A stretch of 64,000 nucleotides of DNA from NCBI GenBank assembly GCA_047602055.1, contig JASGIG010000001.1, positions 3,968,001 through 4,032,000 on the forward strand, written 5' to 3'. Of this stretch, positions 27,847 to 41,072 are shown piece after piece. Within the stretch, counting starts at the first letter, position 1. Every line of letters begins with the position of its first letter. Below the pieces are notes generated by a model. The model made no database searches and was not told the DNA's origin. It saw nothing but the letters and a program-made list of their open reading frames with translations. The position numbers and the translations under genes are program-made. Source of the stretch: JAODBQ01 sp047602055. GTDB taxonomy: Bacteria; Actinomycetota; Acidimicrobiia; Acidimicrobiales; Ilumatobacteraceae.

Positions 27847-30835
27847 GTGGCGATCGCGTGCGTGTACTGCGGAGGCGAGCACGAGCGCGTCGATGAGGTG
27901 CGGGCGTGCTGGCAACGATCCGGCGGCCAAGAGACAGCGGCCGCTGACGGCGGCGCGCCGGCACGGCGGGAGACGGTTGACGACCGGAGTGGCGCGCCCG
28001 CAGGGCGGGAGACGGCTGACCGGGGCGACGCGAACCGGACCGGCGCGGCCGCACGGGTCCAGGCGGCCGGTCGAGGCGGCGGGGCGTCGGCGGCACGGCC
28101 GGCGCACACGGCCGACGCGCCGGCGTTCGATGCCGATCGGACCGTCCTGCCGGCGGTCGAGCGTGGCGCCCCATTGGACCAGACCGGCGGCGCGCATCCC
28201 GCCCGGCGGGGGCCGGCGGCGCTCGGGCGGCACGTGCTCGTCGAGCCGGGCGACGACGCACCAAGCGAGTGGGGCGATGCGTCACGGCTGCGACTCGGCG
28301 AGGGCATCGACGTCGCCTCGGCGACGGCTGCGTTGCGCACGGCGGCGGCCGAGCGGCGCGGCCTGGTGATCGAGATCGACCCCGACGCTCGGCAGCAGCT
28401 GGCTCTCGCTGCCGACGCCGGCACCGACCGGCCGCCGCACGAGCTGGGGCCGCGGTTCACGTTCGAGCTGGAGACGCTGCACCACCTGCTCACCGCGAAC
28501 GCCGTCGCCGGCGGACGGTGGTGGCTCCTCGACCGGGCCGTCGAGCTGGGCGCCGCGCCGGTCACCGACGGCGGGCCGGGCGACGTCGTCCTCCCCGACG
28601 GCCGGCGGGCGTGGCTCGACGGCGGGCCCACGCGGTTCACCGCTCCCGTCGACGGGTGCGCGGTGCTCCCCCGGGTCGCCGTCGAGCACGGCAGCCTGCG
28701 GCCGCTCGGCGACACCAACGCCACCGCCGCCGACCTCGCCCCGGACCAGCTCGCCGCGGTCACCCACGAGGGCGGCGCGGCGCGGATCATCGCTCCTGCC
28801 GGCTCGGGCAAGACGCGGGTGCTCACCGAGCGGGCCCGGCACCTGCTCCAGCAGTGGCAGCTCCCCGGTAGCGCCGTGTGCCTCGTCGCCTTCAACAAGC
28901 GGGCCCAGGAGGAGATGCGCGCCCGCACGCCGGACCTGCGCGGGCTGCAGGTCCGCACGCTGAACGCCATCGCCCTGGCGATCGTCAACGGCTCCAAGCC
29001 GTTCGCCCCGCAACCGGCGACGCTGCGCACCGTCGACGAGGGCGACGTCCGCCGGCTGATCGGCAACCTCGTCAGCTTCCCGCGCAAGCGCAACGCCGAC
29101 CCGGTGGCGCCGTGGATCGAGGCGCTGTCGCTGGCCCGCCTCGGCCTGCGCGACCCGAGCGAGGTCGAGTCGCTGTACGACGGCGAGGTCGACGGCTTCG
29201 CCGACGTGCTCCCCCGCTACCGCGCCGCGCTGGCCCGCCAGGGCGCGCTCGACTTCGACGAGCAGATCCAGCGGGCCGTCGAGCTGCTGCTCGGCGACGC
29301 TGCCGTGCGCCACGCCGCGCAGCGGGCGTGCCGGCTGCTGCTCGTCGACGAGTTCCAGGACCTGACGCCGGCCCACCTGCTGCTGGTCCGCCTGCTGGCC
29401 GGGCCGGACGGCGCAGTGTTCGGCGTGGGCGACGACGACCAGACGATCTACGGCTACAACGGCGCCGATCCCGGCTGGTTGATCGACTTCGCCGACGTCT
29501 TCCCCGGTGCCGGCGACCACCCGCTGGAGGTCAACTACCGCTGCCCCGGCGGCGTGGTGCGCGCCGCCGACATGCTGCTGCGCCACAACCGCCGCCGCGT
29601 CCCCAAGACGATCCGCGCCGCGAGCGGCGACCCGGGCGGGTGGACGGTGCCCGACGAGGAGGATCCCGTCGCCACGACCGTTGGCGTCGTCCGAGCGGCG
29701 TTGGACAGCGGCCAGCGGCCGGCCGACGTCGCCGTGCTCACCCGGGTCAACTCGCTCCTGGCCCCGGTGCAGCTGGCGCTGGTCAACGAGGGCATCCCGG
29801 CGATCGGCGGCGTCGGCGTCGAGTTCGCCGAGCGCACCTCGGTCCGTGCCGCGCTGGCCTGGCTGCGCCTGGCGACGACGAGCGGCCGCAGCATGCCGTC
29901 GGCCGACATCGCCGAGGCGCTGCGCCGCCCGGCCCGGCCGCTGCACCCGAACGTCGTCAAGTGGGTCGGCGAGCAGTCGTCGCTCGACGGGCTGCGCCGT
30001 CTCGCCGGCCGGCTCACCAGCGAGCGCGAGTCCGAGCGCGTCGCCGCGTTCGCCGACGACATCGAGGCGCTGCGCCGGCTGGCCGACGGTGGCGGCGACA
30101 CGGCCCGCCTGCTGAACCGGCTGCGCGATGCGATGGGTCTCGCCGCCACGGTGGCCACGCTCGACAACAACCGGCGAGGCATGAACCGGGCGTCGCAGGG
30201 CGACGACCTCACCGCCCTCGCCGAGCTGGCCCGCCTGCAGCCGGACCCGGCGCGCTTCGAGCCGTGGCTGCGCGAGGCGCTGCGCCGGCCGTGGGACGCG
30301 GAGGGTGTCACGCTGGCGACGGTCCACCGGGTGAAGGGCCAGGAGTGGCCGATCGTCGTCGTCCACCACGCCGACGCCGACCAGTTCCCGCACCGCCTGG
30401 CCGAGGACGTCGAGGAGGAGCGCCGGCTGTTCCACGTCGCCATCACCCGCGCGTCGGCAGCGGCCACGATCGTCGCCGGCGATCGCCGTTCGCCGTTCGT
30501 CGCCGAGCTGACCTCCGAGCCCGGCACCACCGAGCCGGTGGAAGCCACCCGACCGGCTCTCAAGCTCGTGGCACCGCAACCCGCCGCCCGCCCGGGCGAG
30601 CAGCTGCAGGGCGCCGACGCCGCCCTGTTCGAGGAGCTGCGGGCCACGCGCCGCCACCTCGCCGCCGGCAAGCCGGCCTACACCGTCGTGTCCGACGCGA
30701 CGCTGGCAGCCATCGCCGCCCAGCGCCCGACCACGCTCGCCGAGCTGTTCGCGCATCAAGGGCATCGGCCCCTCGAAGCTGGAGCAGTACGGGGCGGCGC
30801 TGATCGCCGTCGTCGAGGCCGCCGCTCCCGGCTGA
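27847..30835 (+). CDS. UvrD/Rep-type ATP-dependent DNA helicase with HRDC domain, frame broken near the end
   Basis: Superfamily 1A helicase of about 995 residues. The N-terminal ~300 residues are unusual: a short Cys/His cluster (CVYCGGEHERVDEVRACW), then a low-complexity region and a domain of unknown fold. The motor follows: Walker A APAGSGKTR (about residue 315), motif II LLLVDEFQD (about 498), motif III GVGDDDQTIYGYNGADP and motif VI VAITRA. The C-terminal HRDC domain is complete only after correcting one extra C at about 30759 (LAELFA, then IKGIGPSKLEQYG in the next frame). It likely acts in repair. Confidence 0.85.
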
Positions 30836-30850
30836 CCGGTGCCGAGCGCC

Positions 30851-31114
30851 TCAGCGCGGCTCGCCTGAGCGCAGATCGCGGTCCAGGTCGTCGAACGTCG
30901 AGCTGATCGAGAACAGGCAGTACCCCTGCCGCGCCACCTCGCCGCGGACGTCCGGATTGGTGTCCGCGTCCTCGCGGGTCCTGGTGTGTCGCCACTGCTC
31001 GGCCGACGTGCGCTCCGGGAAGGCACCGTCCGCGTCGAGCACGAGGCGCCAGCGCGGTCGCGCGCGGTTGACGTAGAACGCATACCGGATCGCCCGGACG
31101 CTAGCGGCTGACAC
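30851..31114 (-). CDS. Small conserved-looking hypothetical protein
   Basis: Up to 87 residues, mostly basic at the start (IRYAFYVNRARPRWRLVL) and acidic at the end (FDDLDRDLRSG). No family recognised. The GTG at 31114 is the only normal in-frame start upstream. A TAGCGT hexamer lies 7 nt before an in-frame ATC at 31088-31090, exactly where a leaderless start would be expected. It converges with the helicase gene. Confidence 0.55.
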   Translation of the reverse strand: MSAASVRAIRYAFYVNRARPRWRLVLDADGAFPERTSAEQWRHTRTREDADTNPDVRGEVARQGYCLFSISSTFDDLDRDLRSGEPR

Positions 31115-31158
31115 GACCGGGCCAGCGGAACGTCACCGACGCTCGGGGTCCTCCGGTT

Positions 31159-31202
31159 TGTGTCGCCGCACGAGGCGCACGTGCGATCTGTGCGGCGACA
31201 CA
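31159..31202. repeat. 44-bp palindromic element A, copy 1
   Basis: Perfect 13-bp arms TGTGTCGCCGCAC / GTGCGGCGACACA around an 18-nt loop with a central CACGT. It begins 5 bp after the stop codon of the amidohydrolase gene (minus strand). Copies at 54907 and 63474 have the same total length. A terminator role fits its position. Confidence 0.8.
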
Positions 31203-31207
31203 GACGG

Positions 31208-32383
<1,176 letters not shown>

Positions 32384-32387
<4 letters not shown>

Positions 32388-34093
32388 ACCAACGCGAGCT
32401 CCTCGTCCAGGTACTGCTCACGGCACTTGGCGCGCTGCAGCTTGCCCGACGACGTCTTCGGCAGCGTGCCGGGCTGGACGAGCATCACGTCACGCGGCGG
32501 CAGCCCGCACACGTCGAGTGTGCGGTGGTGGATGGCATGGCGCACGGCGTCCGGGTCGTCGGTGCGCACCTCGGCGACGACGACCACCGTCTCCTTGCCC
32601 TTGTAGCCCTCGACGCCGAAGGCGATGACGTTGCCGGCGCGCACCCCGTCGAGCCGGCCGACGGCTCGCTCGATGTCCTCGGGGAACACGTTGCGGCCGC
32701 CGACGATGATCACGTCCTTGATCCGCCCGCACAGCACCAGCTCGCCGTCGACGGTGTAGGCGAGGTCGCCGGTGCACAGCCAGCCGTCGTGGAACAGCGC
32801 GGCGCTGGCGTCGGGGCGCTTGTAATAGCCGGGGGTCACCGACGTGCCGCGCAGCAGCAGTTCGCCGACGTGACGCTCCGGCAGGTCCTCGAACGTCTGC
32901 GGGTGGACGACGCGCATCTCCAGGCCGGGCACCGGTGTGCCGAGCAGCGGCAGGTGGCGCACGGCGATGTCCTCGTCGTCGGGCCCGAGCGCCGTCGGCT
33001 TGGCGACGCGGTCGCGTTCGAGGACCAGGCGGTCGACGGTGTCGACGACCATGCCCCGATGGCGCGGCGGGAACGTCCCGGCGATCGCCACCTCGGCCAT
33101 CCCGAACGCCGGGAACACGCCGCTGGCGCTGAACCCGAACCGCCCGGCGGCCTTGACGAACGCGTCGACGGCCTGCGGGTCGACCGGCTCGGCGCCGCTC
33201 AGCGCCAGCGTCAGCGTCGACAGGTCGAGATCCTGCATGCGGCCGAGGGCCCGGGTGGCCAGCACCCAGGCGAAGTTCGGCCCGGCCGTCGCCGTGCCGC
33301 GGTGGTCGCTGATCCACTGCATCCAGGCGCCGGGCTTGGCCATGAAGTCCTGCGGCGCGGCCTGGACGAGCTGCGTGCCGGTGGTCATCGGCAGGGCCAG
33401 GAAGCCGACCAAGCCCATGTCGTGGTACAGCGGCAGCCACGAGACCATCACGTCGTCGCCGCACAGCTCGGCAGCGGTCGCCGCCGCCTCGATGTTCGCG
33501 GTGAGGACGCGATCGGGGATCATCACCCCCTTGGGCTCGCTGGTGGAACCGGACGTGTACTGCAGGATGACGAGCCGTTCGGGATCGTGCGCCGGGATCT
33601 CCAGGCGCTCGGCGCCCGGCGAGGCGGTCAGCAGCTCGTCGAGCGGCACGATCGGCGGGTCACCCGGCGCCGGCTCGTAGAACGCGGCGAGCAACGGGTC
33701 GATCAGCAGCAGCTTGGCGTCGCCGTGGACGATGCGCGTGCGGGTGCCCTCGATGAACGCTTCCAGCGAGCCCATCCGCATCGGCAGCGGCAGGACCATG
33801 CTGGCCAGGCCGGCCAGCCAGCAGCCCTGGACGGCGGTCATCAGCTGGCGCGACGTCGGCCCGAGGATGGCGACGTGGTCGCCGGGCACGAGGCCTCGGG
33901 CCTGCAGCGCGGCGCCGACGGCGCGGGCCTCGTCGTGGATCTGCGCCCACGGGACGAACGGATCACCCTCGGCGGGGGCCACCGACGGGCCGACGAAGCG
34001 CACCCCGGTGGGCCGGTCGGCGGCGGCGATCAGGCGCTCGGCGATCCCCACGTGGGGACCGGGCAACGGCAACAGTGCAGACGGTTCTGGCAC
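32384..34093 (-). CDS. Fatty acyl-AMP ligase / acyl-CoA synthetase family protein
   Basis: 569-residue adenylate-forming enzyme. The phosphate-binding loop is LQYTSGSTSEPKGVM, followed by SWLPLYHDMGLVGFL, which is characteristic of fatty acyl-AMP ligases. A5-A8 motifs are FGMAEVAIAG, WLCTGDLAY and IKDVIIVGGRNVFPEDIE, and the catalytic lysine region is LPKTSSGKLQR. It activates a fatty acid as acyl-AMP for transfer to CoA or a carrier protein. No polyketide synthase is adjacent. GTG start, 6 nt after TAGCGT. Confidence 0.9.
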
Positions 34094-34099
34094 GCACCA

Positions 34100-34105
34100 A
34101 CGCTA
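34100..34105 (-). promoter_or_regulatory. -10 hexamer TAGCGT of a probable leaderless promoter (ligase gene)
   Basis: On the minus strand, 6 nt before the GTG at 34093. Confidence 0.5.
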
Positions 34106-34128
34106 ACCGCCCGCCGCACCCAAGCCTT

Positions 34129-34205
34129 GGAGTGCTACACGCGCGATGGAGTGGGATCCGCGCCCCCGTCACGCTCGACGTACTCCATCGCACGCTCAGC
34201 ACTCC
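34129..34205. repeat. 77-bp palindromic element B, copy 1
   Basis: Outer arms GGAGTGC / GCACTCC and inner arms CGATGGAGT / ACTCCATCG give about 25-bp imperfect arms around a GC-rich centre. The copy at 59534-59610 has exactly the same length. It lies between the divergent ligase and leuS genes. Another GGCACTCC lies at 34238-34245, a possible partial arm. Confidence 0.75.
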
Positions 34206-34279
34206 GAGGAACACCACCCACTCCGACCGAGCGACTGGCACTCCAAGGAATGCAATGGTCGGGCAACAGGGGGCGCTCG

Positions 34280-34285
34280 TAGGAT
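34280..34285 (+). promoter_or_regulatory. -10 hexamer TAGGAT before leuS
   Basis: TAGGAT is 8 nt before the ATG at 34294, consistent with a leaderless or near-leaderless leuS transcript. Confidence 0.45.
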
Positions 34286-34293
34286 CGAACGCG

Positions 34294-37135
<2,842 letters not shown>

Positions 37136-37145
37136 CGGCGTCGTC

Positions 37146-37160
37146 CCCGGCCTTGCCGGG
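37146..37160. terminator. Hairpin between convergent leuS and VOC genes
   Basis: CCCGGC-CTT-GCCGGG fills most of the 26-bp gap between the two stop codons and could stop transcription from both sides. Confidence 0.5.
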
Positions 37161-37161
37161 T

Positions 37162-37613
37162 CTACCCGGCGAAGTCGGACACGGCCGGGCCGGCGGTGCG
37201 AGCCGCCGGATCGGCCGGGCTCATGATCCCGACGACGATCGGGCCGGGGCCACGCACCACCGCATAGCGAGCACCCCAGGACGCGTCGTAGGGCGCTCGG
37301 AGCCCGTCGGCGCCGAGGGCGAGCGCCCGTTCGAACGCCGCGTCGACGGCGGGGCGGTCGAGCGCGGCGGCAGGTTGACGACGACCCCGGCGAAGTCGGC
37401 GGGAAGCCCACCCCAGTACGCCGCGTAGGCGGGACTGTCGAGATCGGCGTCGAAGCCGTCGCCGACTGCCGAGAACCCGAGGTGGTGCGATTCCCACTCC
37501 GCCCATTCACCGGCGACCTCTTGAACGTCCGCGCCAAGCGCCCGAAGGAACCGTGCCGCGCCTGGGACGTCGGCGACGACGATGTTGACCTGATCGAACC
37601 GCAGCTCGGCCAT
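37162..37613 (-). CDS. VOC (glyoxalase/bleomycin-resistance-like) family protein, frame broken
   Basis: About 150 residues with two beta-alpha-beta-beta-beta units: FDQVNIVVADVPGAARFLRA at the start and RPAVDAAFERALALGADGL then PGPIVVGIMSP at the end. One base appears to be missing near 37370, after FAGVVVNLP (span 3n+2). Members bind metal and small molecules; the substrate is unknown. Confidence 0.75.
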
Positions 37614-37679
37614 CCGCGGAGCGTAACCGGTCGGTCAGAGCGATCTGGTCGGCGTCCGCGCATGAAGCACGCCCAGCCA

Positions 37680-37901
37680 TCACACGCTGATGATCTCGAC
37701 GAGATCCTCGAGGCCGACGAGGTCGGCAGCGTTGCGAGTGCACAGCCGAGCGTGATGGGCGTGCGCTGTCGCAGCGATCAACAGATCCATGACACGCGAG
37801 CGGGGCTGCCGGCCTGAGTTGACGATCGCGGCGGCCAGCCGGCCGTAGGGCTCGGTCACGTCGCCGGCGATCAACACGCTCGTGTCGAGGACCGACCTCA
37901 C
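37680..37901 (-). pseudogene. VapC-like PIN toxin with internal deletion
   Basis: 73 residues instead of the usual 125-140. The start VRSVLDTSVLIAGDV carries the first catalytic Asp, and the C-terminal part MDLLIAATAHAHHARLCTRN...D carries later acidic residues. The middle third, which normally holds the TLAELHFG helix with the conserved Glu, is missing in frame. The ribonuclease is therefore probably inactive. The GTG overlaps the antitoxin stop by 4 bp (GTGA), as in intact pairs. Confidence 0.75.
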
Positions 37902-38149
37902 CCGCCGCGCTCCCACGGGTCGACCGCCAGCTGATCGATCACGTCACGATCACGCTCCCAGTCCGGATCACTGCGACCATCGAACAACTCGACGATGTCG
38001 TCCCAGTACCGCCACCGCCGCGGTGCGACCGGGACCAGGCGGGCCGCAAGTCGCCCGGCAACGGTGATCTCGATCTCCTCGCCGCGCTCGACGCGGCGAA
38101 CGAGCTGGGAGGCCTCCTGACGGGCTTCCCGGAGGCCGACAACCGTCAT
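37898..38149 (-). CDS. Antitoxin of the Phd/YefM or VapB type
   Basis: 83 residues. The N-terminal half is the typical fold of this group (VGLREARQEASQLVRRVERGEEIEITVAGR), which binds DNA as a dimer. The acidic, tryptophan-containing C-terminus (DDIVELFDGRSDPDWERDRD) is the part that would block the toxin. It is translationally coupled to the shortened PIN gene. Confidence 0.85.
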   Translation of the reverse strand: MTVVGLREARQEASQLVRRVERGEEIEITVAGRLAARLVPVAPRRWRYWDDIVELFDGRSDPDWERDRDVIDQLAVDPWERGG

Positions 38150-38185
38150 GACCCATCAGGGCAGCACAAGTGCTACATCGTTCGA

Positions 38186-40904
38186 TCACGACGGCTCGAC
38201 GCGGGCGACGAGCAGGGCGATGTCGTCGTCGGTGGGGCGGTCGCCGAGGCAGGCGGCGATCAGCTCGTCGGCCAGCGCCTCCACGTCGGTGCATGCCACC
38301 GATGCGGCCAACGCGGCACGCAGGCGGTCGAGGCCCTCGTCGATCGTCTCGCCGCGGCGCTCGACGAGCCCGTCGGTGTAGGCGACGACCACCGAGCCCT
38401 CGGGGACGTCGGCGATGCCGACGATCGCCTCACGGCCGAACACGCCGATCGGCGTCGTCCCGGCGGCGTCGAGCACGACGATCGTCCCGTCGGCGTGGCG
38501 AACCATCGGCGGTGGGTGCCCGGCACGCACGTAGCGCAACTGCCCGGCCTGCCGGTCGACGACCATCAGCACGACGGTGGCGAACACCACGTCGGCGTCG
38601 ACGTCGCCGTTGCCGGCCAGGAGCGCGCTCGACGCGGCGACCACCCGGGACAGGTCGGCGTCGGTGCGCAGCAGGGTCGACACCGCGGTGCGGATCTCGG
38701 TCATGTCGGCGATCGCCTCGATCCCGTGCCCGACGACGTCGCCGACGACGAGGGCGACGAGCCCCTCGCCGATCGGGTGCACCTCGTACCAGTCGCCGCC
38801 GAGGCCGAGCGCCGACGACGACGGCAGGTAGCGAGCGGCGATCTGCAGGCCGGGGATCGCCGGGATCGCCGGCAGCGTGCGGCGCTGCAGCTCCAGGACG
38901 AGGTCGTGCTGGCGCTGGTACAGCCGGGCGCGCTCGACGGTCTGGGCGGCGAGATCGGCGATGGTCAACATCCGGCCCGGCTCGTTCCACACCGTCGCCC
39001 GCTCGCTGTTCGCCCAGACGAAGGCGAGCAGGCCGGTCAACGCGCCGGTCGAGTCGAGCAGCGGGAACACGTTCATCCGATCGACGTCCGGTCCGACGAG
39101 GGCCCGCAGCGCGTCGTAGCGGTCGATCTCGGCGCGGTTCGGGAACGTCACCCGCCGCCCGAGGCGCAGCAGCGCGGTCAGCGGCCCGGCGGGATCGGCG
39201 GCGATGTCGGCGGACACCCCGGTGCCCGCGTCGTCGGCGGCGGCACGAGAGCGCATCAGCCGCAGCGTCGTGGAGGCTCTGGTTGAAGAAGCCGATGGCG
39301 ACGATCGGCGCACCGCTGGCGGCCGGCGCATGGGTGACGACCTCACGGGCGACCTCGTCGAGGGTGCGCACCACCGACAGCCGCTGGCCGAGGCGTGACA
39401 GTGCGGCCGCCGTCGCCCGCCGGCGCTCCCGGGCCTCGACGCGCAGCACGTTCTGCTGGCACAGCTCGGCAACCGCGGTGATCGCGTCACAGGTCCGCGG
39501 CCGGAACGGATCGCGCCCGACCCACTCGAGGCCCAACGCGCCGAACACCTCGTCGTGCGACCGGCACAGCGGCACGGCGGTCAACGCGTTCGTCCCCCGG
39601 GCGACGAATGCGGCAGCGGCGTCCGGGTAGCGCCGGCGCAGCTCCCCCGCATCGCTCACACGGACCTCGGCACCGCGACGGCGGGCGTCGACGAGCGGGT
39701 GCGCATCGAGCGCGATCACCTCGCCGCCGCTGCCGCGACGGACGAGGACCCCCGGCTGCTCGTCGTCGTCGAGCGCCAGGACGGCTCGCTGCGCGCCGAC
39801 CGAGGCGGGCGTGTGGGCGGCGATCGCATCGGCCATCCGATCGAGCGATTCCGCCTCGGCGAGGTGCTCGCTGAGCTGACCGAGCGCCTGGACCGAGCGG
39901 GCCGCGCTGCGCAGGTCGAGTGCCTTACGACGGTTCCGTTGCAGGGCGATGCCGATCGCTGCCGCCGCAGCGATGGTGGCGAGCAGGGCGATCAGCGCCT
40001 TCGTGTGGCGCGGCGCCTCGGTCTGCAGGGTGATGATCCACGGCCGTCCGGCGTCGGTGACGTCGATCTGGTGCCCGCCGCTCGGCGGCGCCGCCGTCGA
40101 CGCCAGCAACGCGTCGTGATCGGCCAGCTGCACCCGCGCCCCCGGTCCGGCCTCGTCGAGCATCCGCTGGACGAGCACGGCCCCGGGGACCGACGCGGTG
40201 ACGTAGCCGACGACCGCGGCCTGCCGCTGCTGCTGGTCCTCCACCGACCGCCCCGGCGCGTACAGCGCCTGGACGACGAACACGGCGGCGACGCCGTCGG
40301 GCTGGCGGCGGATCGGGGCCGAGAAGATCGTCGAGCCCGTGTCGCGGGCGACGCCGAGCGCCTCGCCCCGCTCGGTGTCCGAGGACAGGTCGAAGCCGCG
40401 GACCTGACCGGCACCTTCGACCTCCGGATGGGTCCAGGTGACCGGCGTGTAGGCCGGCCGCTGCGTCGCGGCGACGAGCTGGCCGTCCTCACCGATCTGG
40501 GTGATCGGTCTGCCAATGCGCTGCTCGAACGCGGCGCGGTCGGCGTCGGCGACGATCGTCGAGTAGCCGATGGCGCGGACGCCGGTGACGGCGACGATCC
40601 GGTCGGCGTAGGCGTCGAACGTCGACTCGTCGACCGTGCCATCGGCGTTGACGACGGCCACGCTGCCGGCGAATGCGGCCTGCAGCACCTGGGTCGTCGC
40701 GGTCAACGATCGCGAAGCCCGCACGGCCAGGTCGGATTCCTGGTCGGCGGCGTTGGCGTCGGCCTGGCGGTACAGCAGCACGGTGACGAGACCGCCGAGC
40801 GCGAGGACGACGAGGACCACCCCGAGCGTGAGCCAGCGCCCGAACAACCCGGGCAACCGCCAGCGGTCGGTCGACGCGCTCCCCGAGCGTCGAGCGGCAC
40901 CCAT
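38186..40904 (-). CDS. CHASE-GAF-GAF-SpoIIE sensor phosphatase, frame broken
   Basis: About 905 residues. A membrane helix near residues 18-40 leads to an extracellular CHASE domain (FDAYADRI...GVRAIGYSTIV; GFDLSSDTERGEALG). A second helix, two GAF-like domains and a C-terminal PP2C/SpoIIE phosphatase follow, with metal-site motifs GGDWYEV, VGDVVGHG and PTDDDIALLV. One extra base near 39270 separates the second GAF from its end. Such proteins dephosphorylate anti-anti-sigma factors in stress signalling; no partner kinase or STAS gene is in the window. Confidence 0.85.
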
Positions 40905-41072
40905 CGAGACATTCTTATCGAGCCTCACGGGGACCCTGTCCCCCGTGCACCCACTGGCGCCACCCGCTTGCCCCCGGACCTGCGCCTGCGGCCCCACCCC
41001 CGGGCAGCCGCTCACACCTCGGATCTTGCCGAGCGAACAAACCCGCACTCGGTTTGCTCGCTCGTGCAAACC

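Noticed and set aside
28282..31083. Long minus-strand open frame opposite the helicase
   Set aside because: Antisense shadow; the plus strand has every helicase motif.
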